A DNA stretch of 64,000 bases from contig NC_016472.1 in NCBI RefSeq assembly GCF_000226095.1, positions 8,432,001-8,496,000 of the forward strand. The letters run 5' to 3'. The notes under the pieces are model-generated. The model did no database searches. It was not told where the DNA came from and worked only from the letters and a program-made list of their open reading frames with translations. The DNA is from Thermothelomyces thermophilus ATCC 42464 (lineage: Eukaryota; Ascomycota; Sordariomycetes; Sordariales; Chaetomiaceae). Shown here piece by piece: positions 46,217 through 56,829 of this stretch. Position 1 is the first letter of the stretch, and the number at the start of each line of letters is the position of its first letter. The position numbers and the translations under genes are program-made.

Positions 46217-47438
46217 ATGGCGCCTCGCTTGACATGCCTGGATTTAGTGAATAAATGCGATGGGTAGGTGATGCGTTTAGCCTCTCCTTACCCATCTATG
46301 TGTTAGGGGAGCCTTTTTCTGGTCGGCGTGTTTTCGGCAATCACATAGGTTCCTCATGCAAGAGGCGGCTTCCCCGCTCTTGCCCCTTCATCTGGCCCAA
46401 GGAGCGCGGTCCCGGTGACGGTGTCGCTCACATGTGTGCAGGTTCCCCGACCCCGAGAGGGACCCCCAGGGGTACTCGGAAGAGATGAAAAGGCTGTACA
46501 CGTTCCTCTGGAAGGACAGCGAAGGGTCCTACCCGATCGGATACGTGCCCCTCTCCGTTCTCGAGGCGCTCAACGACACGCCCGAGGACATTAGGGGCCC
46601 CATGGAAGTCGATCACGGGGCCAGGACCATCTTGCTCTTCCAGGGGCCGGCCACCGAAGAGGAGCGGACCAAGCTAGTCGGCAGGCTCACGGCGTACTGG
46701 CGCGAGAACAAGAAGTTCCGCATGCTCAAGGGCTGGCGCGACGAGCTGTGGCCCGTCTACGGCCGCAACGGCGATTTGCTGTTCAGCATCGAGCGGGTTG
46801 CCATGGGGCTTTTCGGCACCACACGGTTCGGCGTCCACATGGTCGGCTTTGTGCGTTGCCATGACGACAAGAGCCGCTACGACTTCAGAATCTGGGTGCC
46901 CAAGCGCGCTGCCAACAAGTCCAACTATCCGGGCATGCTGGACAACACGGTGGCCGGGGGGCTACCGACCGGCGAGGATCCCTTTGAGTGCATCATCCGC
47001 GAGGCGGACGAGGAAGCGTCGCTGCCCGAGGACTTTATGCGCACACACGCCAAAGAGATCGGCATCATCACGTACATCTACATCACGGACGAGCGAGCTG
47101 GGGGTGAACCGGGCTGGATTTATCCGGAATGCCAGTGGATCTACGACCTCGAGCTGCCCGCGGACGGGAGTATTACTCCACGCCCCAAGGACGGGGAAGT
47201 GGAGAGCTTCAGCCTGCGAACGGTCGAGGAGATCCAGGAACAGCTGGCTCAGGGGCTCTGGAAGCCAAACTGCGCCCTGGTCATGCTTGATTTCTTTGCC
47301 CGGCATGGAATCTTGACCCCCGAGAACGAGCCGCACTATGACGAGCTCCGACGCAGGGCGCACCGTTTCATTCCGTTCCCTGGCCCGCATTGGCCGCATT
47401 GGAAGCATGCCAACCCACCGGAGGTGAAGAAGGCCTAA
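46217..47438 (+). CDS. Nudix hydrolase, thiamin pyrophosphokinase-related (DUF4743)
   Basis: Family of fungal Nudix proteins related to yeast YJR142W, proposed to hydrolyse damaged forms of thiamin diphosphate. Exons 46217-46263 and 46442-47438 give 347 residues. The N-terminal DUF4743-type domain begins MAPRLTCLDLVNKCDG and continues FPDPERDPQGYSEEMKRLY across the splice. The Nudix domain reads FGVHMVGFV, then the Nudix box GGLPTGEDPFECIIREADEE followed by ASL, with the metal-binding RExxEE core intact. The usual Gly near the end of the box is Ser here. After it comes WIYDLELP and a C-terminal WKPNCALVMLDFFARHGI. A run of 16 G begins six bases past the stop. Family assignment is firm; the substrate is not shown by the sequence. 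Confidence 0.9.
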
Positions 47439-47443
47439 GAAAA

Positions 47444-47459
47444 GGGGGGGGGGGGGGGG
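47444..47459. repeat. G16 homopolymer
   Basis: Lies six bases past the Nudix gene stop codon, in its 3' untranslated region and in the convergent interval with rpb8. Confidence 0.9.
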
Positions 47460-47649
47460 CGCCGGGACGAAGGGAAGTGATGCAATAACAGCGATGTCGT
47501 CTCCCGGGGTATAGTCGTCCGCGTTTTGCCAAACCTTCCCCGGAGTATTTAAATTCCATTTCCTGAACGCCGGTTCCCGCATTAAGCTCTCTCCAAATGA
47601 AGCCACAAGCGATCTGTATCTTCGGCACTTGCCCATCCGCGCACTCTAA

Positions 47650-48191
47650 TCACCGCTTGCGAACCAAGAGGTAAACGTAGTCTACCCGCAGCGGCGTGAG
47701 CTTCTTGTAAGGACCCTCGAGCGACATCAACAGGCCGCCAAACGAGATATACGCTTTGCTGTTTTTACCGAGCATGTCAGCAACCTGCCGGTCGCCCCAG
47801 CACAGCCCCTGCGCGGCTACAGCAGCAAAGCAAATAACACTCACATTGTCTTCCCGTCCTCGGCATCCTCGAACTTGTAGATCTTCCCGTAGCAGACATA
47901 ATCAAAGATGTCGGCTAGCGTGGCGTCGCTGGCACCGGCCTTCGCCACATCCCGCCATCCGCGCTCGTTGTCCTTGCTCCCGTCGTAGTTTAGAGAGGTC
48001 GCCAGCGCCACGTGCAGCTCGTCGTCGGGCTTGCAGGGAAACAGCTCGTTGTTGATATCCAGCGTCATGGTGATGCTCTTGTCCTCCGACTGGCAGTAGA
48101 TGCGGTCGACGCGGTCATACTTGGCATTGCCCAACCGCTCGACCCGGAAGTGGTCTTCGAAGAGCTGCGCGTCCGAGGCGATGTTCGACAT
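47650..48191 (-). CDS. rpb8: RNA polymerase I/II/III shared subunit Rpb8
   Basis: Small OB-fold subunit common to all three nuclear RNA polymerases. Exons on the minus strand (48191-47845 and 47758-47650) give 151 residues, near the usual 146-150. It starts MSNIASDAQLFEDHF and shows YDRVDRIYCQSEDKSITMTL, then INNELFPC. The block FDYVCYGKIYKFED is followed, after splicing, by IKAYISFGGLLMSLEGPYKK and VDYVYLLVRK, the most conserved end of the family. An in-frame ATG 13 codons upstream (48230) exists, but the MSNIAS start matches the family better. It is divergent to elp4 over 362 bp. Confidence 0.96.
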
Positions 48192-48553
48192 TCTTGGCTG
48201 GGGGAGACCGAGGACTTGTTTAAGGTCGGGCAAGAAAATACCGAAAAGATCTGAGGGGGGTGCTGCCTGGTTGCGATGACGGTTGTCTGTAAGTAGGTCG
48301 GGGGTAGGCGAGAGTGGCTCTCGGGTTGCAATATGCGGACGGATGGCAATTCGAACTTGATGCAGTCAAAAAATTCGGGAGCCTGTTCGGCGATGGCCCA
48401 TAGTTACTGGGGATTCATTACCAAGGGGGCAGGGGGTTCTGCTCGCGGCAGGCAGGGCTGTGGGGCACCGATAAGAGCTTTTCTTGTCTTATCGGCACCC
48501 CTCCAAACCCCTCCAAGCAAGTTACCATCAGCGACTGCCCGCCACGCCTTCCG
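48192..48553. promoter_or_regulatory. divergent promoter rpb8 / elp4
   Basis: 362 bp between two divergent start codons, so both promoters share this interval. No clear factor site is recognised. Confidence 0.6.
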
Positions 48554-49744
48554 ATGTCCTTCGTGAAGAGAAATACCGTACTATCAACAAGGCCTGGGCG
48601 ACCAATTCCCCAGGTGGTGCCGGCGTCAGAAAAGAAGCAGCCTGCACCGGGGATCCGACCGTCGCCTCTGGACGGCAGGCCCACTACGTCGACCGGGACG
48701 TCATCGCTCGACCAGCTCCTCGCGGGGCACGGCGGATTACCCCTAGGGACGTGTCTGTTAATCGAAGAACAGGGCACCACCGATTTTTCAGGGATACTTC
48801 TCCGATACTATGCCGCCCAGGGACTCGTCCAAGGCCACCATGTCCATCTGGTGGGCTACCCTCCGGAATGGCGACATCAGCTGCCTGGTGTTGCGGCGCC
48901 AGGTAGCAAAGTCTGGCCAGCGCAATCAGCGCCCGCTCCTGAAGAGAAGATGAAGATAGCTTGGAGATATGAGGCATTGGGAAACACAGCCACTGCGGGA
49001 ACCTCCGAGAAAGGGACCGCCGGCCAGGGGACTTTCTGCAACTCATTCGATCTCTCCAAGCGCCTCTCGCCAAGTGCATGTAAGGGCTCGCTCCACCCAA
49101 CGCCCAGCACCTGTCCGCCGATGTTCGATCAGCCCAGCCCTCTCCCCAGCTCGCCCTTCAGGACAATCATCAAACACCTTCAGGCCAAATTATCATTATC
49201 ACCCTCAACAGACATCCACCGCATAGTCGTCCCAAGCATCCTCCTGCCATCCCTCTACTCCCCACAGTGCGCCCAGCCCTCCGAGGTCCTCCAATTCCTC
49301 CACGGCATGCGCGCCCTCCTCCGCCAGTACCCGAACCAGCTCACAGCAATAATCACCCTCCCGACCACCCTCTATCCCCGCAGCTCCGGTCTCGTCAGGT
49401 GGATGGAGCTTCTCTGCGACGGCGTCATCGAGCTGATCCCCTTGCCCGCCAACCCGGGCGCCCCGCCTCCTCCATCTTCCTCCTCGAGGTCGGGCGCCGC
49501 GTCGGGTCCCGACAAGAACGACCAGGCACCGCAGGGCTTGCTGCAGGTTCACACGCTACCCGTGTACCACGAAAAAGGCGGCGGCGGGGCCGGGGCCGGC
49601 TCCTTCCGGGAGACGCTGTCGTTCAGTCTGAGTGCCTCGAGGGGGCTGGTGATCAAACCCTATAGCTTGCCGCCGCTGGAGGAGGAGGAAAAAAAGGAAA
49701 AGGCTGAGGGGAGTAAGGGGAAGAAGGAAGGGATTGAATTCTGA
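48554..49744 (+). CDS. elp4: Elongator complex subunit 4 (Elp4, PAXNEB)
   Basis: Subunit of the Elp4-5-6 hexameric RecA-like ring of Elongator, needed for the 5-carbonylmethyl modification of wobble uridine in tRNAs. A single exon encodes 396 residues. Family marks are the basic N-terminus MSFVKRNTVLSTRPG, TSTGTSSLDQLLAGHGGLPLG in the place of a degenerate P-loop, LLIEEQGTTDFSGILLRYYAAQG, the hallmark KMKIAWRYE, and a later LVRWMELLCDGVIELIP. The C-terminus ends in a Lys/Glu-rich tail. It contains a long insert of low complexity near residues 300-340. The ring is usually catalytically weak as an ATPase. It neighbours rpb8 and sen34. Confidence 0.93.
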   Translation: MSFVKRNTVLSTRPGRPIPQVVPASEKKQPAPGIRPSPLDGRPTTSTGTSSLDQLLAGHGGLPLGTCLLIEEQGTTDFSGILLRYYAAQGLVQGHHVHLVGYPPEWRHQLPGVAAPGSKVWPAQSAPAPEEKMKIAWRYEALGNTATAGTSEKGTAGQGTFCNSFDLSKRLSPSACKGSLHPTPSTCPPMFDQPSPLPSSPFRTIIKHLQAKLSLSPSTDIHRIVVPSILLPSLYSPQCAQPSEVLQFLHGMRALLRQYPNQLTAIITLPTTLYPRSSGLVRWMELLCDGVIELIPLPANPGAPPPPSSSSRSGAASGPDKNDQAPQGLLQVHTLPVYHEKGGGGAGAGSFRETLSFSLSASRGLVIKPYSLPPLEEEEKKEKAEGSKGKKEGIEF

Positions 49745-50585
49745 CAGGGGCGGCAGCGGTGGGATTTTGAAAGAGGCTTATCAGGAATGTCCTGCCTGGC
49801 GAGGGGTGCGCGCTAGATTAATCCAACTGCTGGAGCTCAATATGATGCAAGCCCTGTCCGAAATAGTAAAAGGGATCTCGTCCTATGTCTCCATAAACAA
49901 ATGGACTTCATGAAATGGTTGGCTTGAAGCTGAGTTGAAGTGTACAGTACATGCATCTCGAGCGGTTCTCGGAACTGTACAGAACAGTAGCCTTCTGTCT
50001 ATACTGCTGGCTCTTTTTTGTATTAGCAAAACTTAGAACAAGATTCTGAGAGCCTTCGCTTAATATACAGGTAGGATTCAAGACGTTATCCCACCCTTCG
50101 CCCTCTGCCGTGAATGTCTGTAGGGTCTTCGCAGAGATTGTTGGGCATTGCAAGGGTCGTTGCCAGGCTGCCGTGTAACTACGGATAACTGCTTGTAGTG
50201 TAATACCGATATTCTGGTAACGGGGGTGGGCTTGCACTTCCACCCTTCAACGCGAATGTGGGGGCCAAGGTGACTGATAAAATCTTTAAGCATTCAGTTT
50301 TCCCACGCATTCTTGGATTTTTTTCTCCGTTGATGCTGCTTGACGCAGCACCAACCCTCAACAAGGTGAGTCTAATTTTTCTTGTTTTGCTTTCTTGAGA
50401 GAACAAAAATGATTATAACTATCGTATTCCAATCTGTCAATCCACTGATTTTCCGTGACGACTACATACGTGTCCAAGGCTTATGATGCTTGTTCTCAAT
50501 TCTCTTCTGAATTCCTTCAACACCTGCGCGTCTTGAACCACGTCTAATTGATGCACAGGGCTCGAATTGAAAAGAAGACTGAGCG
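49745..50585. other. spacer elp4 / sen34
   Basis: 841 bp holding the elp4 3' end and the sen34 promoter. It has several GTACAGTAC-type words near 49939-49986 but no recognisable gene. Confidence 0.6.
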
Positions 50586-51527
50586 ATGGCAGCGACAACA
50601 GAGAGACAGGTCCGGATCTCGCGCGTGGCGGGCCGGTACCTGGTTTTCGACATTGATGATGTCGTCTACATCCGCCGACATCACGGTATCTGCGCTGTCC
50701 TAACGGGCACCATGCCACAGAATCCAACCCAGAACCTCTTTCTCGGCTTACCCGTCGAGCTTCATGCTGAAGAGGCTCAGCTGCTCGTGGAAAAGGGCGC
50801 TGGATACATCGCCGACGAGCTGACGGACCACTTGTCGCAGCTGACCACCAGGGACGAGTCCACCCGAAAGGCGTACCTCCAGCATCTCAAGCAGCAGCGC
50901 CGAAACGCGCAGCAGGTTTTTGACGAGGAGAAGGCGAAAGTGCAGGCCAAGCATCAGGGCAAGCACAAGGCAAAGCTGCCCGCAGCCTCTTCCCCGGATG
51001 CTCCCGCAGCAGCTTCAGCGACTGAAAACGAGGACCCATCCTCATCCGCCCTGTTTAGTACTACCACCTCTACGTCAGGCTCAAGGCAAGAAAAGAAAGA
51101 CACCTTGCTCCTAGGCGTGACACCTACAACGAGCCTTCCCCTCCTCCCCGCCGCTGCCCCTCGCAGCAGCGCACCTGTAGACCCCTCCACCACCACCAAA
51201 TTGCCCTTTTACAGATACCTCAACTCGCGGGGCTACTACACCACCCCCGGCCTCCGCTTCGGCGGCGACTTTAGCGTGTACCCGGGCGACCCTTTTCGGT
51301 ACCACGCTCACTATCTGGCCAACAGTTACGGCTGGGACGAGCCAGTGGCCATGCTCGACCTGGTGACGAGCGGACGGCTGGGTACGGCGGTGAAGAAGAG
51401 TTTCTTGTTTGGAGCGGAAAAGCCACCTGCTGTTGCGGGTGAGGACGGCGGTGTTGAAGGGGGGGATGAGAAAGGGAAAGGGGAGAGAGAAGTGAGGGTA
51501 TTTTGTATCGAGTGGGCTGGTATGTAG
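50586..51527 (+). CDS. sen34: tRNA-splicing endonuclease catalytic subunit Sen34
   Basis: Cuts the 3' splice site of intron-containing pre-tRNAs as part of the Sen2-Sen15-Sen34-Sen54 complex. A single exon encodes 313 residues. The N-terminal domain reads [21 protein letters not shown] Lys/Ala-rich, probably disordered linker spans the middle. The catalytic domain shows [19 protein letters not shown], then [15 protein letters not shown], with the likely Tyr232, one of His240 or His242, and Lys269 in TAVKKSFLF forming the Tyr-His-Lys triad of the family. The end VFCIEWAGM is close to the typical IEWAG terminus; a GTATGT sequence overlapping the stop could be a donor for a further tiny exon, but none is needed. 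Confidence 0.93.
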   Translation: MAATTERQVRISRVAGRYLVFDIDDVVYIRRHHGICAVLTGTMPQNPTQNLFLGLPVELHAEEAQLLVEKGAGYIADELTDHLSQLTTRDESTRKAYLQHLKQQRRNAQQVFDEEKAKVQAKHQGKHKAKLPAASSPDAPAAASATENEDPSSSALFSTTTSTSGSRQEKKDTLLLGVTPTTSLPLLPAAAPRSSAPVDPSTTTKLPFYRYLNSRGYYTTPGLRFGGDFSVYPGDPFRYHAHYLANSYGWDEPVAMLDLVTSGRLGTAVKKSFLFGAEKPPAVAGEDGGVEGGDEKGKGEREVRVFCIEWAGM

Positions 51528-52019
51528 TTCACCCCTAGCGTAGCAGAGGGGAGATTGTTTCTTTTGGGGGGGGGAAGGAGGGGGGCCCGACCGCAGTCAG
51601 TACATACATGATACCCATACTTCCATGCGAATCCCACAGTCTTGCCTGCGAACTCAAGAGCTCCATTGGACGGTTCCATTATCGTGAGGGGTCGCCTTAA
51701 CTTATCACTGATGGTGTTAATGTTGAAGCTGGAGTCTACGGGTTTCTGCCGCATGCCGCCTTGTATACTGCTGCCTTTCACGCCCTGGACGTAAGGATAC
51801 ATGCCTCCCAGAAAATCGTAGATCAAGTCGTTGTCGCTGCTGCCCGTCCATCACATCGCTCATGCAACCGAACCGCTTACCAAGTCGGAAAAAAAAAAAC
51901 CACAGCACAGAGATATATACCAACGCAAATAGCGTCCTGTCAACCATGCGAATGACTGCTCAGATAGGACAGACCGAAACGTACATTTGAGCAAAGAATT
52001 AGAAAAAGATTATAGATCA
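51528..52019. other. convergent spacer sen34 / Asi3-like gene
   Basis: 492 bp between stop codons. It has G-rich and A-rich short runs but no gene. Confidence 0.6.
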
Positions 52020-55000
52020 TTAGGGTACATAGATCCGACTAAAGCTGATCACCTCCCGGCGACAACACACACACTTGTCGAAATTGTTCATGGCCAGCGA
52101 CACCCGGCATTCGTCGCAGAGGCTCAGGCAGCGGCACGGCCAGACGATGATGGTGCGCGGGGCGCTCTGGCAGACGACGCACTGCGGCCCGTCAGGGCCC
52201 AGGCCCGCGGCGCCCGTCGCCCAGGTCGAGCTCGCTTGGCCCGCTGCTCCTCCCTCGCCCGACTGGGACCCGGACGCGCCGGCGGACCGCCCGGACTTGC
52301 CGGCGCGGCGGGACAGGAGCAGCTGTTCGAGCACGCGGGCTTCCTCCTCGGGCGTCATCTTCTCCGGGGCGGCGGAGGAGGGGACCTGGCTGCTGGTGAG
52401 GAGCACCTGGGTGCGCTGGCGCTGGAGTTGCTGCTTGTAGCGCGAGCGCGTCATGATGCCGTCGCTGCTGAGGTGCGCGGCCAGGGCGCGCGCTTCGTCG
52501 CGGTCCTCGGGGGTCCGGGGGTGCAGCAGGCGGGCCAGGTCCTGCGCTGCTATGGGGGTATCGAAGAGCGGGGTGGATTCGCGGGAGGCGCGGGCCGATG
52601 CTACCGCTGAGGCGAAGGAAGAAATAGGGGCCGGGTTTTGCTGGGTCGGGGTTCGCTGTCCATCGCTGAGAGCGTCGCCGTCGTGGTCGGATTCCCAATC
52701 CAGCTCGCTCGTGGTTTCGGTGGTGGAGATGATGCTCGTGGTGTCATCCACATCAGTCTCGTCGGCGCCGCTTCCCGAATGTTGGGAGGGAGGAACGTAG
52801 TCGCCGCTGGAGTCGCTGTTCCCCCACCAGCCGCCCCTGAGGAAGTGATTGTACAGCTCCGAGTCAAACTCGGCTTCGTCGGGCTTTCTCTCGCCAGCTT
52901 CTGCTTGTGCATAATTCTCCTCCATTCGGCGGCGTAGTTCTGCCTCCACATCCACTTCATCGTTCCGAGTGACCGCGAAGGAGACGCGGCCATCGGCAAG
53001 AGACAGCACATCGGCGCTCCTCGTACGGCCGCGACTCCCAGACTTTTTGGATGATGATCCGGACTTGGGTCGCTGCGACAGGCCCCGGAGCCATCGAGGG
53101 GGCGTGCGCAACCCGAACAGCGACATGGTCTTGATGGTCATCAAGGCCCACACGACAATCATCAGCTTGGAGATATGCAGCACGTACTCGAACGCTATGA
53201 GCCACCTCGAGCTCCGCTCTGCGGCGCCGACGCCGTCGCGCACCCTCCTGCTGGAAGCGTTGCTTTTGGGGATTTGCTGAGCTGCCTTCTCTCTCGCGTA
53301 GCCGCTCGTAGCATTCGCCTGCCCGTTCTTGACGGGAACGAGACCAATGGTTCCAACCGAGTCAAATCGCGATCCCGGAATGCCGCCGCCGATCCACTGC
53401 ATTCGAAGCTCCTCTAACTCACGGAACCTTTCTTCTTCTAACCATGTATATTTCTTCAGGTTCACCTGGTGGTCCTCATTGAAATAGACGGCCTCGCTCG
53501 CCATCGTAATGGCACCGAAGCCAGCGCGCAGCAGGGCCGTATAGAAGTCCATGTCCATACGGATGCGGATCTCGGAAAGAGACACATTTGCTTGCATGTT
53601 GGCATGGGCCTGCCGAAGACGCTGCCGGAGAGAGCGCTGTTCCCCATCGGGGGCACCTTCCGGTGGGGAAATGGCCGAAAGCGCCAGGGCCGAGGCATAG
53701 ACCAGTCCGCAGGCGTAAATCCCAAACAGGATCAGTATGTGCGGGATGAAACCGATGATGCAGACAGTCGGGAAGCGCAGCAACCCCTGGGTCGAAGGGT
53801 CATCGACCGAGAAATTCAGGGCGCTCCAGAGGAGGCTCGACATAAAGCAGAGGCCCCAGAAGCCGGTGCTAACGAGGCGAAACTTGGACTGCAAGTTGAA
53901 GATGCCCAATATGTGGCTCGTGACATGGCTCATGGCGGACAAGAAGGCCACCAGCAGCACCTCGGGCGGGGTGTTAACGCGCTTCAATATCATGGACCGA
54001 GTGAGGGCGATCTTAGACCCGAGCGCAGCCTGCGAGGCGGCAGTGCCGTTGGTGAAAAGACCCCATCCCAGCTGATTGCTAATGGCCGCATCTGCCTCCG
54101 CGAAGGCCAGGGAATGCTCAAAGAGTGTCATGCCCGTCTCGGCAGCCACGGGGCGACCTTGCACTGCGCAAGATAGCACCTCTACAAAGTGGCTCAAGCA
54201 GTAGGTCCCAAAGAGCGGCCAAAGCCTGGAAAGAGACCCCACCAGCTCTGGCTGCTCCCTGTCGTCCCAGGGCACCATTTTGATGGCGCGGCACGACTCC
54301 TCGTCGGACGCACCGAACAGCAGGGATGAGCTGAGCCGGTTGAGGAAAGGATTCGGCTGCGCAAACATCAGGTCGGAGCTCTTGGACGCATTTCCCCAGC
54401 GCAGCTCGGAGAAGTCGGCGGAGGTTTGGCACTGTATCGACTGCAGGAGCCACCTGGCCTGGAGGAGCAGAAGTATCACGGGAGCGGCCCGTAGCAGCAG
54501 TCGGACGTGCCATCGGAGTCGAAGTCTGCGACGGGTGGCTGCAAAGATGTGCGTGCGGTTGAATATGACGGCCATTGCGATACAGCAGAGCGCCCACTTG
54601 CTGGTGGCGTAGCTGAAGACACCTCCAAGTCCCCTTGCACCTTCCATAGAAAATCGCGAGACGAAAGCGTTGGGATTTTGGGTAACATCATCGGCAGCGG
54701 CGGCGGCGGCGGCGGCGGCGCCGGAGGCGGAATCCATCGTAGATGTGGGAAATGCAGTGTTTGTGGACTGCGCGAGGGTTTCGATGAGGTCGGCAACCAT
54801 TCCCGTGTCTGAGGAGAGGGAGGAGGAGAAGGAGGAAGAGGAGAAGATGTCGACGTTGGTCGAATTAGGTACGGCTCTTTGGCCAAAGCCGTCAATGGCG
54901 TCTGGAAACGAGATGAAGGAGCCCAGCCTGCCTAGTTTCATGACCATGCGCGGGCCTGCCCAGACGAGATCCTCCAGCGACGGCGCCAGCTTTGTCATGT

Positions 55001-55118
55001 TCATTGCAAGCGCAAAGTGTTGTGCCGTCCACATTGTGAAGTTGTGCCAGGCGCTCGTATTATCCAGTGCACGAGGGAGTGCTGCTGCCACAGCCTCCGG
55101 AACAGCCGTCTCGTCCAT
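52020..55118 (-). CDS. multi-spanning RING ubiquitin ligase, Asi1/Asi3-like
   Basis: Probable membrane-embedded E3 ligase resembling yeast Asi1/Asi3 of the inner nuclear membrane, which clears mislocalised membrane proteins and latent transcription factors. A single exon encodes 1032 residues. The first 650 residues hold several hydrophobic segments (for example LLLRAAPVILLLLQARWLL and FGIYACGLVYASALALSAI). A long acidic, Ser-rich linker follows. The C-terminal 55 residues form the RING: CVVCQSAPRTIIVWPCRC, then LSLCDECRVSL and CVCCRRE. The position that is His in common RING domains is Cys here (WPCRC), giving eight Cys ligands, as in the Asi type. Localisation to the inner nuclear membrane is inference; the protein could sit in the ER or Golgi. 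Confidence 0.82.
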   Translation of the reverse strand: MDETAVPEAVAAALPRALDNTSAWHNFTMWTAQHFALAMNMTKLAPSLEDLVWAGPRMVMKLGRLGSFISFPDAIDGFGQRAVPNSTNVDIFSSSSFSSSLSSDTGMVADLIETLAQSTNTAFPTSTMDSASGAAAAAAAAADDVTQNPNAFVSRFSMEGARGLGGVFSYATSKWALCCIAMAVIFNRTHIFAATRRRLRLRWHVRLLLRAAPVILLLLQARWLLQSIQCQTSADFSELRWGNASKSSDLMFAQPNPFLNRLSSSLLFGASDEESCRAIKMVPWDDREQPELVGSLSRLWPLFGTYCLSHFVEVLSCAVQGRPVAAETGMTLFEHSLAFAEADAAISNQLGWGLFTNGTAASQAALGSKIALTRSMILKRVNTPPEVLLVAFLSAMSHVTSHILGIFNLQSKFRLVSTGFWGLCFMSSLLWSALNFSVDDPSTQGLLRFPTVCIIGFIPHILILFGIYACGLVYASALALSAISPPEGAPDGEQRSLRQRLRQAHANMQANVSLSEIRIRMDMDFYTALLRAGFGAITMASEAVYFNEDHQVNLKKYTWLEEERFRELEELRMQWIGGGIPGSRFDSVGTIGLVPVKNGQANATSGYAREKAAQQIPKSNASSRRVRDGVGAAERSSRWLIAFEYVLHISKLMIVVWALMTIKTMSLFGLRTPPRWLRGLSQRPKSGSSSKKSGSRGRTRSADVLSLADGRVSFAVTRNDEVDVEAELRRRMEENYAQAEAGERKPDEAEFDSELYNHFLRGGWWGNSDSSGDYVPPSQHSGSGADETDVDDTTSIISTTETTSELDWESDHDGDALSDGQRTPTQQNPAPISSFASAVASARASRESTPLFDTPIAAQDLARLLHPRTPEDRDEARALAAHLSSDGIMTRSRYKQQLQRQRTQVLLTSSQVPSSAAPEKMTPEEEARVLEQLLLSRRAGKSGRSAGASGSQSGEGGAAGQASSTWATGAAGLGPDGPQCVVCQSAPRTIIVWPCRCLSLCDECRVSLAMNNFDKCVCCRREVISFSRIYVP

Positions 55119-55705
55119 GATCGCAGGAGATGCCAGGGGAGTCGATCGGGATCGGGGTTCGATGCGGACGGCTGCGGCGTGATTCCAGCAGGTGGGACCT
55201 CTAGAACCGGAATCTACTTCGGTAGGCGGCCGGTCAGGCCGGTGACAAAAGGAAGGAACGCGTGTTCACGCAAAAATGCCTAGACGCGGTGTCTCACATG
55301 TGCGCTTCACACAGCCTTAATCGTACATGATGAAGGGGTCGGGAAAGCCGGGTGATGGGAAGAAGACCAAGGTAGTAAGGTATCACGCCCGTTAGTGCTG
55401 TGACGCCTTATTAGCAGCGATGCGTTATCGGGTGTCCATACCCCCTTAGCGGGTAGGTAGTGGGGCTCGCCGCCACCGGGTGTGACTCGCGGGAGCTGCC
55501 TCGCTCTCTGCAGCCGGGCCCCATTCCAATGGAACACCCCTGTCGTGCCAGGCCAAAAGCATTGGAAGAGTCGGGCGTCGGCAGGCGCCGCCCCGACCCA
55601 GCACTGCGGTGATATTTATCCATCCTCAAATCGCCAATTTCACCTTGGAAACGCAGGTTTGCAACATCGTAACGCCGCACATTCTGCATCGCTGCGCAAG
55701 CAAAT
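55119..55705. promoter_or_regulatory. divergent spacer Asi3-like gene / RRM gene
   Basis: 587 bp between two divergent starts, so it contains both promoters. It is fairly GC-rich with no recognised gene or repeat. Confidence 0.6.
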
Positions 55706-56606
55706 ATGGCCGCGCAACAAGATATCGCTACGTATGTGTCATTGCACTCCGACACATACAAGGCTCCCCCGATGGTAATTGAGCAAAGAAAGAAAAAAAA
55801 CACTGACCGCTAACTCGCAGGGTTTACGTCCGTAATCTGGAGGAGCGCGTCAAGCCCGAACCGCTCAAGGAGGCCCTGCGCGCCGTCTTTTCCGAGTTTG
55901 GCAATGTGATTGACATCGTAGCCAAGACGAACCTCAAGGCCAAGGGCCAGGCCTTTGTCGTGTTCGACAAGCCCGAGTCGGCACACGCCGCCATCGAGGA
56001 GGTCCAAGGCTTCGAACTCTTCGAGAAGCCGATGCAGGTGGCGCTGGCGCGCACCCGGAGCGACGCCACAGTGCTGCGGACGGGCAACGCGGAGGAGTTT
56101 GACGCGCACAAGCGCCGTCGTATCGCGGAGAAGGGTACGCTCTCCTGCTGCTTTCTGACGCATTGGGCCCACCCCCCATTAACATGTTGCCTGGCCACGC
56201 AGACAAAAAGAAGGCGCTCGAGTCCGCCGAGGAGCAGAAGCGTCTCAAGCGGCCCATGCCTGGCGGCCCGGCCGAAGCGGGCGCCCGTCCAGCCAAGAAC
56301 GCCCGCGGTGCCGGTCTCAAGTCCACCGGAGGCGGCCCTGCGGCCGTTGTGCCAGACGAGTACCTGCCGCCGAACCGCATCCTGTTCGTCCAGAATCTGC
56401 CCGACGACATGGACAAGGACGCTCTCACTGCTATCTTTGGCCGTTTCGAGGGCTTCCGCGAAGTTCGGACGGTTCCCGGCCGCAGCGGGATCGCCTTCGT
56501 CGAGTACGAGGCCGAAGCGGGCGCTATCACCGCCAAGGAGAACACGGCTGGCATGCCACTAAAGAATGGCGAAAAACTCATGAAAGTAACGTACCAGCGT
56601 CAGTAA
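55706..56606 (+). CDS. U1A/U2B''-like spliceosomal RRM protein
   Basis: Two-RRM protein of the SNF family (U1A of the U1 snRNP, U2B'' of the U2 snRNP), which binds a snRNA stem-loop in the nucleus. Exons 55706-55731, 55821-56134 and 56203-56606 give 247 residues. RRM1 has RNP2 VYVRNL and RNP1 KGQAFVVF with the family block VIDIVAKTNLKAKGQAF. A Lys/Arg-rich linker with KRRRIAEKDKKKAL follows. RRM2 has ILFVQNLPDDMDKDAL and SGIAFVEYEAEAGAI. Whether it serves U1, U2 or both cannot be told from sequence alone. The first exon is only 26 nt. It is convergent with vma8. Confidence 0.9.
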
Positions 56607-56829
56607 AGGCCCGGGAGAGGGCAAGAAAGCTGGTTGGTCTGGGAAAGCAGGTTCGTTAGGTAAGGTGTCGGTTACCATGATACAGATTGAGCATTAGATA
56701 CCCCAGATGCAATGAAACCAAACAACTCCCTCCCTATTGTGCCCGTGCCTCATAAAAAGACGGTAATGACAAGAAATTATACAAACAGTTGAGAGACCGC
56801 CCCACTTGACTTTGTCTCGCGGGTCCCCG

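Noticed and set aside
51515-51535. A possible donor site (GTATGT) at the sen34 stop codon
   Set aside because: The protein already ends in a family-like IEWAGM, and no convincing acceptor with a conserved extra exon was found.
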